Under the pieces are notes generated by a model, which searched no databases, had not been told where the DNA came from, and worked only from the letters and a program-made list of their open reading frames with translations. Shown in pieces: positions 15,190 to 23,972 of a DNA stretch of 32,790 nt (the first letter of the stretch is position 1; each line of letters opens with the position of its first letter). A program made the translations under genes and the position numbers. The stretch is from Akkermansia muciniphila (lineage in GTDB: Bacteria > Verrucomicrobiota > Verrucomicrobiia > Limisphaerales > UBA11320), in NCBI GenBank assembly GCA_945861575.1, contig CAMAVD010000028.1:1-32790 (forward strand), written 5' to 3'.

Positions 15190-17988
15190 TCAATCGATCA
15201 GGACCTGTCCGGCGTTGATGGAGCGAACCGGCTCACCCCGTTTGCCGAAGGTTACGAGGGTGTATTCGTAGCGCGCTCCCCAGATAGCTGGTTGGGTGTC
15301 CAGGAGGCAAAGGTCGATGATGTCCTTCTCATCGGGGTTCGGAGTGCGGTGATAGAGCACGGCGAAGAACGGATCACTGAGGGCGATGCCAGGACCATCA
15401 ATCGCCCGCTTGAACGCGATCTGTCGTACGAGCGGTGACACTTGGATGGTCGCACCGGCGGCATTGGGAAAGAGTGGGCTGGCGATCTGCCGGCGATAGA
15501 GAACGAAGCTTTCGGTAAGCTCGGGTTTTCCTTCGCCCAACGGAATCAGGGCATGCAGATTGGGATCACTGCGCCCAAACGCAGGAGACTGTGACAACGG
15601 GCTGTAGACCACATGCGGATCTCCGGGTGCCGTTTTGGGCCGACGGTGGTCCACCTTTCCGTAGGAAGGCATACTGGCGATCCGGACTCCGACCACCACG
15701 GCGTCCGGGTTTTGGTAAGGCCAGAGGGTCTGATCGTCCGAGGCCGGTTCCGGCTCTCCGGGCCCGACGGGTAAAGGAAGGCGGAGGGCATTGATCCCTG
15801 CGAAGGTGCCCGTCGGTGGCAGCGGCCTTATGGGCCAGGGTACCGAAGGATCTTCAGCTGGTGCTTCATACGTCCATTTGAAAGCGTGCAGGACACTTGA
15901 GGGTCCTTCGAGGCTTGGATCTCCGAGTGCAGATACGCGGACCTCGTAGTCGACCCCTTCCTCACAGTGGAACTCGGCGGTGAAGGGAGGTGCCGACGGA
16001 AAATTCCCGCCCAGCTTGCCGGTCTCAAAAAAGCCGGGAACTGACTTCGTTTTAGTGATCGAACCGCCGGCGATGGTGACCAAGGAGCTTAAAGACGCGC
16101 CGATCGCGGAATAGATAATGGGAAATCCTCCTGCCGTTCTCTGAGAATACGCGGCACCAAAGGAAGGGGGAAGCGGCTTGTTGTTCAACGGCTTCACAAA
16201 GATGCGGAAGCGATCGATCCCTACGGGCGGACACGACCAAGTCAATTTCATGATCGGATCCGCACGCGTGCCCGCTGCCTCCGGTGGGCTGAGGCGGGGA
16301 GCGGGGAGGGACGGGGGTTGCAGTGTGATGCAGGGCTCCATCCTCACGAGCGCCGAACCATTCCCATCACGATCCACCCATTGCGCGTAATAGCAGAGGG
16401 TGGCGCTTGCGGCCGGCAGGGCGGTGTCGATGGCGAGGATCTCGTTGGCGGGCTGTGCAGGGTTGAAGCTTTTGAGACCGTGTCGGATGAGCGTGTAGGG
16501 TCCTTCGTCGACCCTTCGAAACAATCGCCACTCTTCGGTGCGGGGGGTGAGTGGGAATTTTACCTTAATGGGGGGGATGGCCTGGCTTCCCGGTGCCGTG
16601 GTCATGTGATAGCACGGGGAGTCGTCGAATCTCTTCACAGGGAACGCCCGGAGGGAAACCGATCCTGGATTGCCGGGGAAGCGCCAGCTGATCCTGCCTT
16701 CGCGACACTCGCTGAGTCCGACCTTACGCCACACGCTGACTGCCCCACCGAGTTGGGAAGACTGGATGATCAGGTTTTGTCCGTTGTATTGGGAGGGAAC
16801 CCGTCCGATGGCACCAAAGTCCTCTGCGTCCAACGTGAGCAACTGCACGCTTTGCGAAGGAGCGAGGAGAACATCGGAGAGTGCTTGTCCAGGAATCAGC
16901 TCATCGTCCGTAAGGGCGGCGGTAAGGAAGGACATCACCATCACTTGATCGCTCGCGGGAATTCCTTCCAGCTCGCACGACGCGGTGTTGCCTTTGGTTC
17001 CTCCATACGTCTGGGTTAGACAATGAAGGATTCGAGACGAGCCGAGTTCGCTGGTCGGAAGATCTAGCTCCTGTGTCACTGTGTCGTAAGTCTCGGCGAA
17101 AACATGCGTCGAGAGGTCCACAGTCGAGGTCACCACGCCTCCTTCTAGGATATCCATCCAGAACGTAGCCGAGGCGATTCCCCGATTTTGCCGCACGCAC
17201 TCGACGCGAAAATGTCGACGGCCGTCCTGGCGGCCGACGTAGGCCTCGTAGCGCGTTGGTTGGCAGATGACTGCGGCGTTGGGACAACTTATGTCGACTA
17301 CCCCTGTTGCTGCGTCGGGCCCCGTCCGTTCACGGAGGGATCCGAACACGGGCGCGCTGAAGGGGCTCTTGATCGGCCCGCACGGTGAATCGTGGATCGC
17401 CCGGACGCTGAACCAGAAGGTTTTTCCTCGCGTGTCCCTCACGTCAGCGGCCTCGTCGATATGGCTGAGCCAAAGGGCATCTCCCTGGTGCGGCACCGTG
17501 GCGAGTGGGGTGAGGCGTTCGCGGAGGACGGGATCTTGAAGGATGTTTAGATTGGTGTATCCGCGATATATTTCATAACGGTGCGTTGTGTCGCGGGGCG
17601 TGTCGGTGTTTGACTCGAAGGAGAAGAGGAAGCCCTGAGTCCCCTCGGAGCTATCTGGCGCAGGACTCCAATGATTCTCCAGCTTCAGGCGGAACGGAGA
17701 GCGCGGCGGGAGGGTGCGGCAGACAATGCCGTAGCCGCCGGGGGAAACTGAGCCGTCTCGGCCCAGGAGATCCCGGGCGGTAGCAAAGTAGAACCACTCA
17801 GAACCCTCTGACAGAGCTGTATCGACATTTTGTCCGGCTTCGTTCTTGTGATAACGATTGTTGTCGTCGGAGTAAAAGACGAGCCCCTTGAAGTTCTCAA
17901 AATCGGTGGCTTCCGCTGCGGTGAGCATCTCTTCGGGCACGATGGATTGAGGCGTGATCAGCGTGACGACTCTCCGTAGGGCAGCCAA
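15190..17988 (-). CDS. Downstream part of a frameshifted exported protein
   Basis: An open frame of 932 codons whose first possible start is a TTG at 17988, right after the C9 tract. It has no signal peptide of its own. Its opening, 'AALRRVVTLITPQSIVPEEM' then 'LTAAEATDFENFKGLVFYSD', reads as the natural continuation of the upstream frame ending '...GWDRTPP'. Beta-sandwich-like segments repeat through it ('KLTWSCPPVGIDRFRIFVK', 'WRLFRRVDEGPYTLIRHG', 'EYTLVTFGKRGEP'), and fibronectin type III folds are likely though not certain. The 5' end overlaps the upstream frame by 31 bases. If one C were added or two removed at 17990-17998, a single protein of about 1,200 aa would result. As written, it would need slippage or independent initiation to be expressed. 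Confidence 0.75.
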   Translation of the reverse strand: MAALRRVVTLITPQSIVPEEMLTAAEATDFENFKGLVFYSDDNNRYHKNEAGQNVDTALSEGSEWFYFATARDLLGRDGSVSPGGYGIVCRTLPPRSPFRLKLENHWSPAPDSSEGTQGFLFSFESNTDTPRDTTHRYEIYRGYTNLNILQDPVLRERLTPLATVPHQGDALWLSHIDEAADVRDTRGKTFWFSVRAIHDSPCGPIKSPFSAPVFGSLRERTGPDAATGVVDISCPNAAVICQPTRYEAYVGRQDGRRHFRVECVRQNRGIASATFWMDILEGGVVTSTVDLSTHVFAETYDTVTQELDLPTSELGSSRILHCLTQTYGGTKGNTASCELEGIPASDQVMVMSFLTAALTDDELIPGQALSDVLLAPSQSVQLLTLDAEDFGAIGRVPSQYNGQNLIIQSSQLGGAVSVWRKVGLSECREGRISWRFPGNPGSVSLRAFPVKRFDDSPCYHMTTAPGSQAIPPIKVKFPLTPRTEEWRLFRRVDEGPYTLIRHGLKSFNPAQPANEILAIDTALPAASATLCYYAQWVDRDGNGSALVRMEPCITLQPPSLPAPRLSPPEAAGTRADPIMKLTWSCPPVGIDRFRIFVKPLNNKPLPPSFGAAYSQRTAGGFPIIYSAIGASLSSLVTIAGGSITKTKSVPGFFETGKLGGNFPSAPPFTAEFHCEEGVDYEVRVSALGDPSLEGPSSVLHAFKWTYEAPAEDPSVPWPIRPLPPTGTFAGINALRLPLPVGPGEPEPASDDQTLWPYQNPDAVVVGVRIASMPSYGKVDHRRPKTAPGDPHVVYSPLSQSPAFGRSDPNLHALIPLGEGKPELTESFVLYRRQIASPLFPNAAGATIQVSPLVRQIAFKRAIDGPGIALSDPFFAVLYHRTPNPDEKDIIDLCLLDTQPAIWGARYEYTLVTFGKRGEPVRSINAGQVLID

Positions 17989-18791
17989 CGGGGGGGGGTC
18001 CTATCCCAGCCCCGGGCCTGTGCGTCTGCCAGGGACATGCGCCACAGCCCGACACCCGAACTGAGCATCGACGCCCGTCGCAGGGCGTCGGGCGTCGACC
18101 ACCGCAGCTTGATGTTCAGGTCACCCTTGGGACTCAGGTCGGGGACTTGAACCGGCGCACCTGGGGCGGGCAGTAGATCCGGTTGGCCTGCGGTAAGGGT
18201 GAGCCGTCCGACTACTCGAACTTCGACCCCCGCTGGGCTGAGTTCGCGCAGCTCCAAGGTGAAAGGTTGCCCGGTGGCCACCGGCGCCGGACCTGCCCAG
18301 GCCTGTCCCAGCGCCATGCGCACACTGGGATGACCTTGTGCGAGGATGTGCAGAGTTTCAGCGGTGGGTGCCTCTGTGGCAGACCGGGCTAATAAAGCAG
18401 AGAGCTTTTCGGCAAGGGAGGGGTCCCCGACGCCATTGGCTCGGCGATACAGTTCGCCAACCGCATCGCCCAGGGCACTTTGGTTCTCACCCAGCTGGAT
18501 CCCACGTTGCAGGAAGACCTGGATAACGGGTACAGCTGTTTCCTTGCGGACCGTCGCGACGGGGCTGAAGGTGCCTGGGCCATTTTCGAGTCCTGGCTTA
18601 AGGGCAACGCTGAGGGTCTTTCCATCAAGGAGTTGCGCTTGGCTGGGCGTCCATACGGCATAGACCCAAGGCCGACCGGAGGAATCGACGGTGGTGGTTC
18701 CTACCGTCAAAAGGGCGTCAGGAACATCGAGCTGACCCCAGGCGGTCAGGGCTGAACAGCACGACAGGAAAATGGCGACAAAGGTTTTCAT
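17958..18791 (-). CDS. Upstream part of the same exported protein, with signal peptide
   Basis: ATG 18791 gives MKTFVAIFLSCCSALTAWGQL, a Sec signal peptide; an ATG at 18830 would add 13 residues in front. The 277-aa product contains 'TVGTTTVDSSGRPWVYAVW', a helical stretch ('SALGDAVGELYRRANGVG') and, near its end, the beta-sandwich-like 'LNIKLRWSTPDALRRASML'. After the C tract the frame reads only RWLPYGESSR and stops. The same strand in the next frame continues for 932 codons (15190-17988). The pair therefore looks like one gene broken at a homopolymer. tapT ends 82 bases upstream on the same strand, so either that operon or a promoter in 18792-18873 drives it. Confidence 0.75.
   Translation of the reverse strand: MKTFVAIFLSCCSALTAWGQLDVPDALLTVGTTTVDSSGRPWVYAVWTPSQAQLLDGKTLSVALKPGLENGPGTFSPVATVRKETAVPVIQVFLQRGIQLGENQSALGDAVGELYRRANGVGDPSLAEKLSALLARSATEAPTAETLHILAQGHPSVRMALGQAWAGPAPVATGQPFTLELRELSPAGVEVRVVGRLTLTAGQPDLLPAPGAPVQVPDLSPKGDLNIKLRWSTPDALRRASMLSSGVGLWRMSLADAQARGWDRTPPRWLPYGESSR
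17990..17998 (-). other. C9 homopolymer at the frame break
   Basis: Nine consecutive G on the plus strand (C on the coding strand). Upstream frame: ACC CCC CCC CGT. Downstream frame: GAC CCC CCC CCG TTG. Seven or ten C would fuse the two frames, giving '...WDRTPPPLAALRR...' with ten. This is a classic slippage site; a sequencing miscall is equally possible. Confidence 0.9.
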
Positions 18792-18873
18792 GATCAATCC
18801 GTGAGACACCGACCTGCTGAAGGTGGCCACACCTACTTCCTCAGGAAGGGTGGGCGAGCATTACAAAGAAACT

Positions 18874-19491
18874 TTAGGCGACCGGCTCGATGCCCCGGCT
18901 GCGAAGGGTACGGTCCACCATTATCGCAAATAGGGCCTCCAAGCGTTCCTGAACGAGGGGCCCTTCCAGCAGTCCCAGGGCGCGGGCAATTGCCTCGAAC
19001 GTCGCCACGCCCTTCTCATGGGCACCGCGGCGAAGTCCATACTCCGAGGCGCGGTCGAGCGGCAGCTTCACATGGGGTACAGTCTTGAGAAACGCCTCCC
19101 GTTTAGCGACCTTGGCGGCTTGGCCCCAGGTGCCATCCGGCACGACCAGTGTCACGGGCTTGTCGAAGGAGAGCACCAACTCCGAGGTCAACTCCTTCGC
19201 AGCAGGGGTGGGATAGAGAAGAAGGGTCTGTCGGGTGGGATCCACCACTCCCTCGGTGATCAACGGCGTCCCCAGTTGGCCTCGAACGCGGATCTCGCAG
19301 TCCTTTAACGCCAGTTGAGCTAGGCGTGCTGTGTTGGTGGTGCGGCAGAGCTCCCGATGGTGCATGAGAATCACGATCCGGGTCTGTGTCACAATCGAGT
19401 CGCGGCAGGCGGCGATACAGTCGCAGATGCAGATTTCCCTGCGCATACGGCATTCCAAACAACGGACATCGTACCTTCGTCGGCGACCCAT
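18874..19491 (-). CDS. tapT: DTW-domain protein, probable tRNA-uridine aminocarboxypropyltransferase (TapT/YfiP family)
   Basis: A 205-aa cytoplasmic protein. DTW-domain enzymes transfer the aminocarboxypropyl group of S-adenosylmethionine to uridine, forming acp3U at tRNA position 47 in E. coli. Visible signatures are the N-terminal cysteine cluster C11-x2-C14-x6-C21-x-C23, 'ILMHHRELCRTTNTARLA' (about 42-59), the defining 'VPDGTWGQAAK' (DGTW at 119-122) and 'YGLRRGAHEKGVATFEAIA', close to the family's 'R..P....STIEA' region. ATG 19491 is preceded by TTGGGAA. It is divergent from the 961-aa protein; the 235 bases between hold both promoters, none of which stands out clearly. Confidence 0.88.
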   Translation of the reverse strand: MGRRRRYDVRCLECRMRREICICDCIAACRDSIVTQTRIVILMHHRELCRTTNTARLAQLALKDCEIRVRGQLGTPLITEGVVDPTRQTLLLYPTPAAKELTSELVLSFDKPVTLVVPDGTWGQAAKVAKREAFLKTVPHVKLPLDRASEYGLRRGAHEKGVATFEAIARALGLLEGPLVQERLEALFAIMVDRTLRSRGIEPVA

Positions 19492-19726
19492 TTCCCAAGG
19501 CTAACAGGATGAGGGATAAAGGAACCGCACAAAAATTCGGTTCAGATCCAGGAAACAATTCTTCCGCCAGGATCTCGGCTAATCGCCGCTGGCACTAGGG
19601 ATGTCACAGCGACGTAACCTCAAGGTCTTGCTTTAGAAGTTTTTTGAGTGCAATCGTATCACCAAACTGGTAAGTGTACTGGGTGGTCCCATACTTCCAG
19701 ATCAGAAAAAACCTAACTGTAATGTT

Positions 19727-22612
19727 ATGAAACCCATTATCCCATACTTACTCATTGCTGCCTGCTTCGCGTCGGCTTCGGGCCAGGCATTTCCGCCGGG
19801 CCCAATCCCTCAAACCCCGGACGGTGTTATGCCTCCCGGCCCCTTCCCGAATACCTCGGTCACAGCCGTCAATGTGGTTGCGAAGGGAAGTTCCAGCGGT
19901 TTCAACAGCAATGTTGAATTGGCGGACTTTGAAGGGCAGGGGCCCTTGGCTTGGTCCTGCACGAAGTACAATCGCGGAGACTTCGCCATGCGCATCTCCC
20001 CCTTGGACCCCGCAGCTTCCGACGCCAACACGCTCAATCGTGGTTTCGTTGATTTCACCTCAGCTGGGGATCCGGCCCTCGCTGAAAACCAGACGTGGCG
20101 CCCCAGCCCGGTTCTCGGCATTGCGATTCCAACGGCGCGCCAGAATGGCCCGATCGATTGGCAGGACGGCGAAGTGCCCTTCTATCCGACGGCGGCGATC
20201 TCCGCGTCTTCTTCTGGGCGCGGTTACGACATGGTTTCCGGTGCCTTTGGTAATGGAAATCTCGATATCAACACTGGTCGCGCTGGCACGCATGCCAGCA
20301 GCCCTGAGGCGAACTTCAGCTTCTCGGTCTCCTGGTTCCCTTACGACGCGGGTTGGATCGGGGGCAATGTCGGCAGTCCGGACCCGGCGACGGGCATCGC
20401 GCAATGGAATGGCGCCGGCCAACATTCGGCAGGGCTCGTTCCCAGTTTGATGAATTGGACCGAGTTTCCGGTGGGAAGTGGCGTCTACGGGGGGCTCGGT
20501 TTCCTCCGTTTGCCAGGTGTTAACGCTTTGGAGGATGGTATGGTTTTTACCACTTCTTCCCACGGAAATAGCGACGTGAACATCGTAGGCGTTGGCCCGA
20601 CGAGGGATGAGGCTTCAGGTGCGTCCGGCTGGGTGGTGACCGTGCGGGAGGATTCCGCGTTGACGGCCGAAGAAGTTGCCTCCGGGGGTCAGTACCAGTT
20701 TGAATTCGTCTATGTGCCTTTCACCGCCAAGAACCTGGTGGGCGGCTACATCAATGGTACCGACGGCTCGGCCCTCAAGTCATCCGGGGCTTATACACTG
20801 CAACGAACGGCTGAGGGCGTTTACGAACTGTCCGTGCCAGGCAAGACCGCATCCTCCGGCACCCTGATCTTACAGGTGGCAGATTTGGAGGCGGAGACGA
20901 GTGTTCCCTTTGCCAGCCGAGCCTTCCTGTCTTACGAATACAATTCCCAATCGGGCACATTCGTGATTCAGAGCCGCAAGGCCACAACCGCCGAGGTCTC
21001 CGATTTAACCGATGCGAACTTCTACTTCGCGTGGGTCGATTTCGCCTCCCCGCTGGCCCCACCTGATGGCCCGCGCTTGCGCGCTACCGAACCCGTGATT
21101 GTCGCGAATGCCGACTCGATCAGCGCGAAGGAAGGCAACCTTGCCGTCAGCAGCGATGAACCCGAGCTTCTGGTCACCGTGATCGATCAGAGCAACAAGG
21201 GCGACTATTCGGATCCCACCACAGGAGAGCGCGCAACCCAGGCTCTGTTGGGCTACTTCTACGACGCCTCGACTCTGGCCCTCAAGCGTGGGCCTTTCCT
21301 TATCATGGGCAACTCCCGTGGGGGCGGTCAAATCACGCGCCATGACTTGAAATACAATCCCGTAAGCCGCCAGTACAATGTGGTCGGAAACGCTCGTCAG
21401 TATGGCGAGAATCAAACCGATGTTCTCATGATTGCCCGGGTCAATCCGACCTCTGTCGCAGGCGATGGGGATCCGCTGGTGGGGGTTTCCGTCTACGATG
21501 GCCTTAACAATGGGACGTCCTATGACGACGTCTCCTTGGCGGTCAGTACGAAGAACGGCAACTTCATCGTTGTTGGAGAGCATAAGGTCACAGGTGAGGG
21601 CGAGGGTTCCTATGGAGCGCTCTTCACCGCCGAAGGAACGGCGCTCACACCTGTTCCAGGCCGTGTGGACTTGCTCCAGGGGCCTGGGGATGAAGATGAT
21701 CCCGACGTTGCGTATCTGCCAGGCAAGGATGTCTTTCTTTACACTTCCAATATAGATGCCGCCCCCGGTGGTGTGGACCAGCTTGCGAATAAGATTGTGG
21801 GCTCCGTCATTCAGACCACGGCTGATCCTGACGGTAACCTCCGTATCGCTGGCCCGGAGCAAAGCCTAGCCATCAAGACTGGGCCTGCCCAAGGGCATGC
21901 GGCCTCCATTGAGAATCCGTTCAACGGCGAGATCATCACCGCCTTCGACACCGGTGGGAATGATGTCTCCACAGGAAGTCTGTCCTACTTCAGTATCGGG
22001 GAGGCTCCCGGATATGTCTTCACTGAAGTTCGCTCCCAGGAGCCCTACCTCGCGGGGGCAGCGACAGGCAATCCGTTCCGCCACCAGCATCCGCAGATCG
22101 CTGTCGATCGTGACAGCGGGGTGTTCGTTGTTGGATACCAAGCACGCGCGAGCACCGTGGGCCTGCCCAATGGGTATGCCTTCAACGTGCTGGATTCGAC
22201 CGGTGCTCCTCTGCCCAGCCAGCTGGGGGCGCCCTACTACCTGTTCGACACGCCGGCGGGCCCTACCGATACGAGTCCCAACTGGCACAATCTTCGTTAT
22301 AGCCCCACCACAGACTCATTCATTGCTGTGACGACAGCAGGCGCGAACAACGCCCGCACCGTCTATCTTGGCGCGCTCACTGTGACAAGCGCGCATCTCC
22401 CCCAGGTCGTTCCTAGCCTCACCATCGGTCGTCAAGGCGCGGACGTAACACTCAGTTGGCCTGCTTCCGCATCGGGCTACGCCCTCAAGTCGACGCCGAG
22501 CCTGGTTGGTGGCGTCTGGTCCAGCGTGGCTCAGGCTGCTGTTCAGGTTGGGGAGCGCTTGGAGGTGACGGTTCCGATCAGCGGGAATAGCTACTTCCGC
22601 CTGGAGCGGTAA
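19727..22612 (+). CDS. Exported protein with propeller-like repeats and Verrucomicrobia-type C-terminal module
   Basis: A 961-aa protein with a signal peptide (MKPIIPYLLIAACFASASGQA) then a Pro-rich stretch. No family was recognised. The N-terminal half looks like a beta-rich exported domain. Between about 470 and 885 the same pattern recurs: 'DDVSLAVSTKNGNFIVVGEH', 'DDPDVAYLPGKDVFLYTSN', 'HAASIENPFNGEIITAFDTG', 'HPQIAVDRDSGVFVVGYQA', 'NWHNLRYSPTTDSFIAVTTA'. That is consistent with five or more blades of a beta-propeller, spaced 45-90 residues apart. The end ('VTLSWPASASGYALKSTPSL', 'YFRLER') is the sorting- or surface-type module also seen in the FG-GAP protein here. It is monocistronic: a divergent neighbour upstream and a terminator 20 bases downstream. 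No Shine-Dalgarno is visible before the ATG. Confidence 0.85.
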   Translation: MKPIIPYLLIAACFASASGQAFPPGPIPQTPDGVMPPGPFPNTSVTAVNVVAKGSSSGFNSNVELADFEGQGPLAWSCTKYNRGDFAMRISPLDPAASDANTLNRGFVDFTSAGDPALAENQTWRPSPVLGIAIPTARQNGPIDWQDGEVPFYPTAAISASSSGRGYDMVSGAFGNGNLDINTGRAGTHASSPEANFSFSVSWFPYDAGWIGGNVGSPDPATGIAQWNGAGQHSAGLVPSLMNWTEFPVGSGVYGGLGFLRLPGVNALEDGMVFTTSSHGNSDVNIVGVGPTRDEASGASGWVVTVREDSALTAEEVASGGQYQFEFVYVPFTAKNLVGGYINGTDGSALKSSGAYTLQRTAEGVYELSVPGKTASSGTLILQVADLEAETSVPFASRAFLSYEYNSQSGTFVIQSRKATTAEVSDLTDANFYFAWVDFASPLAPPDGPRLRATEPVIVANADSISAKEGNLAVSSDEPELLVTVIDQSNKGDYSDPTTGERATQALLGYFYDASTLALKRGPFLIMGNSRGGGQITRHDLKYNPVSRQYNVVGNARQYGENQTDVLMIARVNPTSVAGDGDPLVGVSVYDGLNNGTSYDDVSLAVSTKNGNFIVVGEHKVTGEGEGSYGALFTAEGTALTPVPGRVDLLQGPGDEDDPDVAYLPGKDVFLYTSNIDAAPGGVDQLANKIVGSVIQTTADPDGNLRIAGPEQSLAIKTGPAQGHAASIENPFNGEIITAFDTGGNDVSTGSLSYFSIGEAPGYVFTEVRSQEPYLAGAATGNPFRHQHPQIAVDRDSGVFVVGYQARASTVGLPNGYAFNVLDSTGAPLPSQLGAPYYLFDTPAGPTDTSPNWHNLRYSPTTDSFIAVTTAGANNARTVYLGALTVTSAHLPQVVPSLTIGRQGADVTLSWPASASGYALKSTPSLVGGVWSSVAQAAVQVGERLEVTVPISGNSYFRLER

Positions 22613-22632
22613 CGCTCCGCCGCAGCATTCTC

Positions 22633-22677
22633 ACCGGGGGACGCTGGCATCCAGCCAGAGTCTCCCGGTCTTTTTTT
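22633..22677 (+). terminator. Rho-independent terminator
   Basis: ACCGGGGGA (22633-22641) pairs with TCTCCCGGT (22661-22669) with one G-T pair, a smaller inner CTGG/CCAG stem, and a run of eight T from 22670. It sits 20 bases after the stop of the 961-aa gene. Confidence 0.85.
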
Positions 22678-22704
22678 GCGCTGACTTAGCCTGCCAATTC
22701 TTAT

Positions 22705-23961
22705 CTAAGAGCGACCTACCCAGCGCGGGTGATCTGCTCCTCGCCCATCAACGCCCTGGGTCAGTTCACGAGCATTTTGTCCGTTGCTGTTCATGATCCA
22801 GATCGATGGAACCTCGCCGGTGGAGGCTCGACAGAAAACGACATGCTTGCCATCGGGCGACTCGCTGGCGCGAAAGTCCCACACGCCCTCCGACGCCGAC
22901 GTCAGCTCGGTCACCCTGCGGGTAGTGGGTTCCCATCGGCAAATCTGGCATCCGCCGCGAGCGAGTTCAGGTTTGAAGTCGCGATTGAAATGATCCGTGT
23001 CCGGGCGTTGGGACTGATACTCCCATGCGACCTTGGAGTGGGGCAGTCGTCGCGGGAAGAGAATCGCACCGCGTCGGGTCCAGGAAGGTTGGTTGGAGCC
23101 TCCACCGCGGTTCTGCGCATTGCCATAGGTGGCGGCGAACCAGAGTGCCTGGCCCTCCGTCAGCACACGATGCTCCGACCCATCGCCATTTCCAATGCAT
23201 AGGTCCGACCAATCGTGTCCGGGATCCTGCTTGAAATGGCAATCTTGGTAAACCACCCACTTGCCGTCTGGCGACCAGGACGTTCCAAAATAAAGATGGT
23301 CCGAATGGGCTGCGACCTTGATCCGATTCCGGCCCTCCGTGTCGCTGGTCCAGATCTGATATCCTTGTGGGCTGGCGAGATGAAAGGAAACTCGCTTTCC
23401 GTCCGGGCTGGCGGCGAGTCCATAGGGAAGTCCTTCTCCTGCGCGGGTGAACTCCTTCGGGTCGCTCCCGTCGAGATTCATGCTGAAGATCTGCCCCACC
23501 CTGTTCTTCACCACCTGCACGAGCATTCGCTGGTCGCTGAGGATCAGGGCAGGGGTGTAAAACACGGCCATTCGATCTCGCGTGGCGATTTCGTTGAGCG
23601 AGCCGCTGTCGAGGTCATGAATCCAGAGATGTGTCGGGGTTTGAGTGTAGTATTCCTCAAACGGTTTCCCGGGTCCGTCCCGCCGTGGTTCCATGCTGAG
23701 GAAAATCACCTGGCGTCCGTTCGAGAGGAAACCTCCCGGCTGCCAAGTTGCCTGGTTGGGGACCTTGAAATCGAAGTAGCGTAGACCGGAGCCGTCCGCA
23801 TTCATCACCGCCGTCTTTCCCTGCGAGGTGAAGAAGAAGCGGCCTGGAGCGGCCGACTTCTCCCCGTGCGAACTGTGGGAGCTTTTGCAGCTGGTTCCCA
23901 GGGCTGCGGTTGCAAATCCAACGCTCCCGAGAAAGCGTCGGCGGGTGATCCGGGGATACAT
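22705..23961 (-). CDS. Tat-exported PD40 beta-propeller protein, oligogalacturonate-lyase-like
   Basis: A 418-aa protein opening with a Tat signal: 'TRRRFLGSVGFATAALGTSC', i.e. the twin-arginine RRxFL motif, a hydrophobic segment and a Cys at 25 that might be lipidated (the lipobox is imperfect). The rest is a WD40-like (TolB/PD40) propeller: 'YGLAASPDGKRVSFHLAS', 'FGTSWSPDGKWVVYQDCHF', 'DFRASESPDGKHVVFCRAS' and 'PSIWIMNSNGQNARELTQG'. 'DGSEHRVLTEGQALWFAATY' recalls oligogalacturonate lyases (Pectate_lyase22), so a sugar lyase or binding role is possible but unproven. It begins 11 bases after the DUF1080 gene with GGATCAGG in the gap, so the two form an operon. Confidence 0.85.
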   Translation of the reverse strand: MYPRITRRRFLGSVGFATAALGTSCKSSHSSHGEKSAAPGRFFFTSQGKTAVMNADGSGLRYFDFKVPNQATWQPGGFLSNGRQVIFLSMEPRRDGPGKPFEEYYTQTPTHLWIHDLDSGSLNEIATRDRMAVFYTPALILSDQRMLVQVVKNRVGQIFSMNLDGSDPKEFTRAGEGLPYGLAASPDGKRVSFHLASPQGYQIWTSDTEGRNRIKVAAHSDHLYFGTSWSPDGKWVVYQDCHFKQDPGHDWSDLCIGNGDGSEHRVLTEGQALWFAATYGNAQNRGGGSNQPSWTRRGAILFPRRLPHSKVAWEYQSQRPDTDHFNRDFKPELARGGCQICRWEPTTRRVTELTSASEGVWDFRASESPDGKHVVFCRASTGEVPSIWIMNSNGQNARELTQGVDGRGADHPRWVGRS

Positions 23962-23972
23962 GTAGCCTGATC

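Noticed and set aside
21005-21862. Minus-strand frame of 285 codons inside the 961-aa gene
   Set aside because: The plus-strand product has a signal peptide and repeated blade motifs; the opposite frame has no start context or family resemblance.
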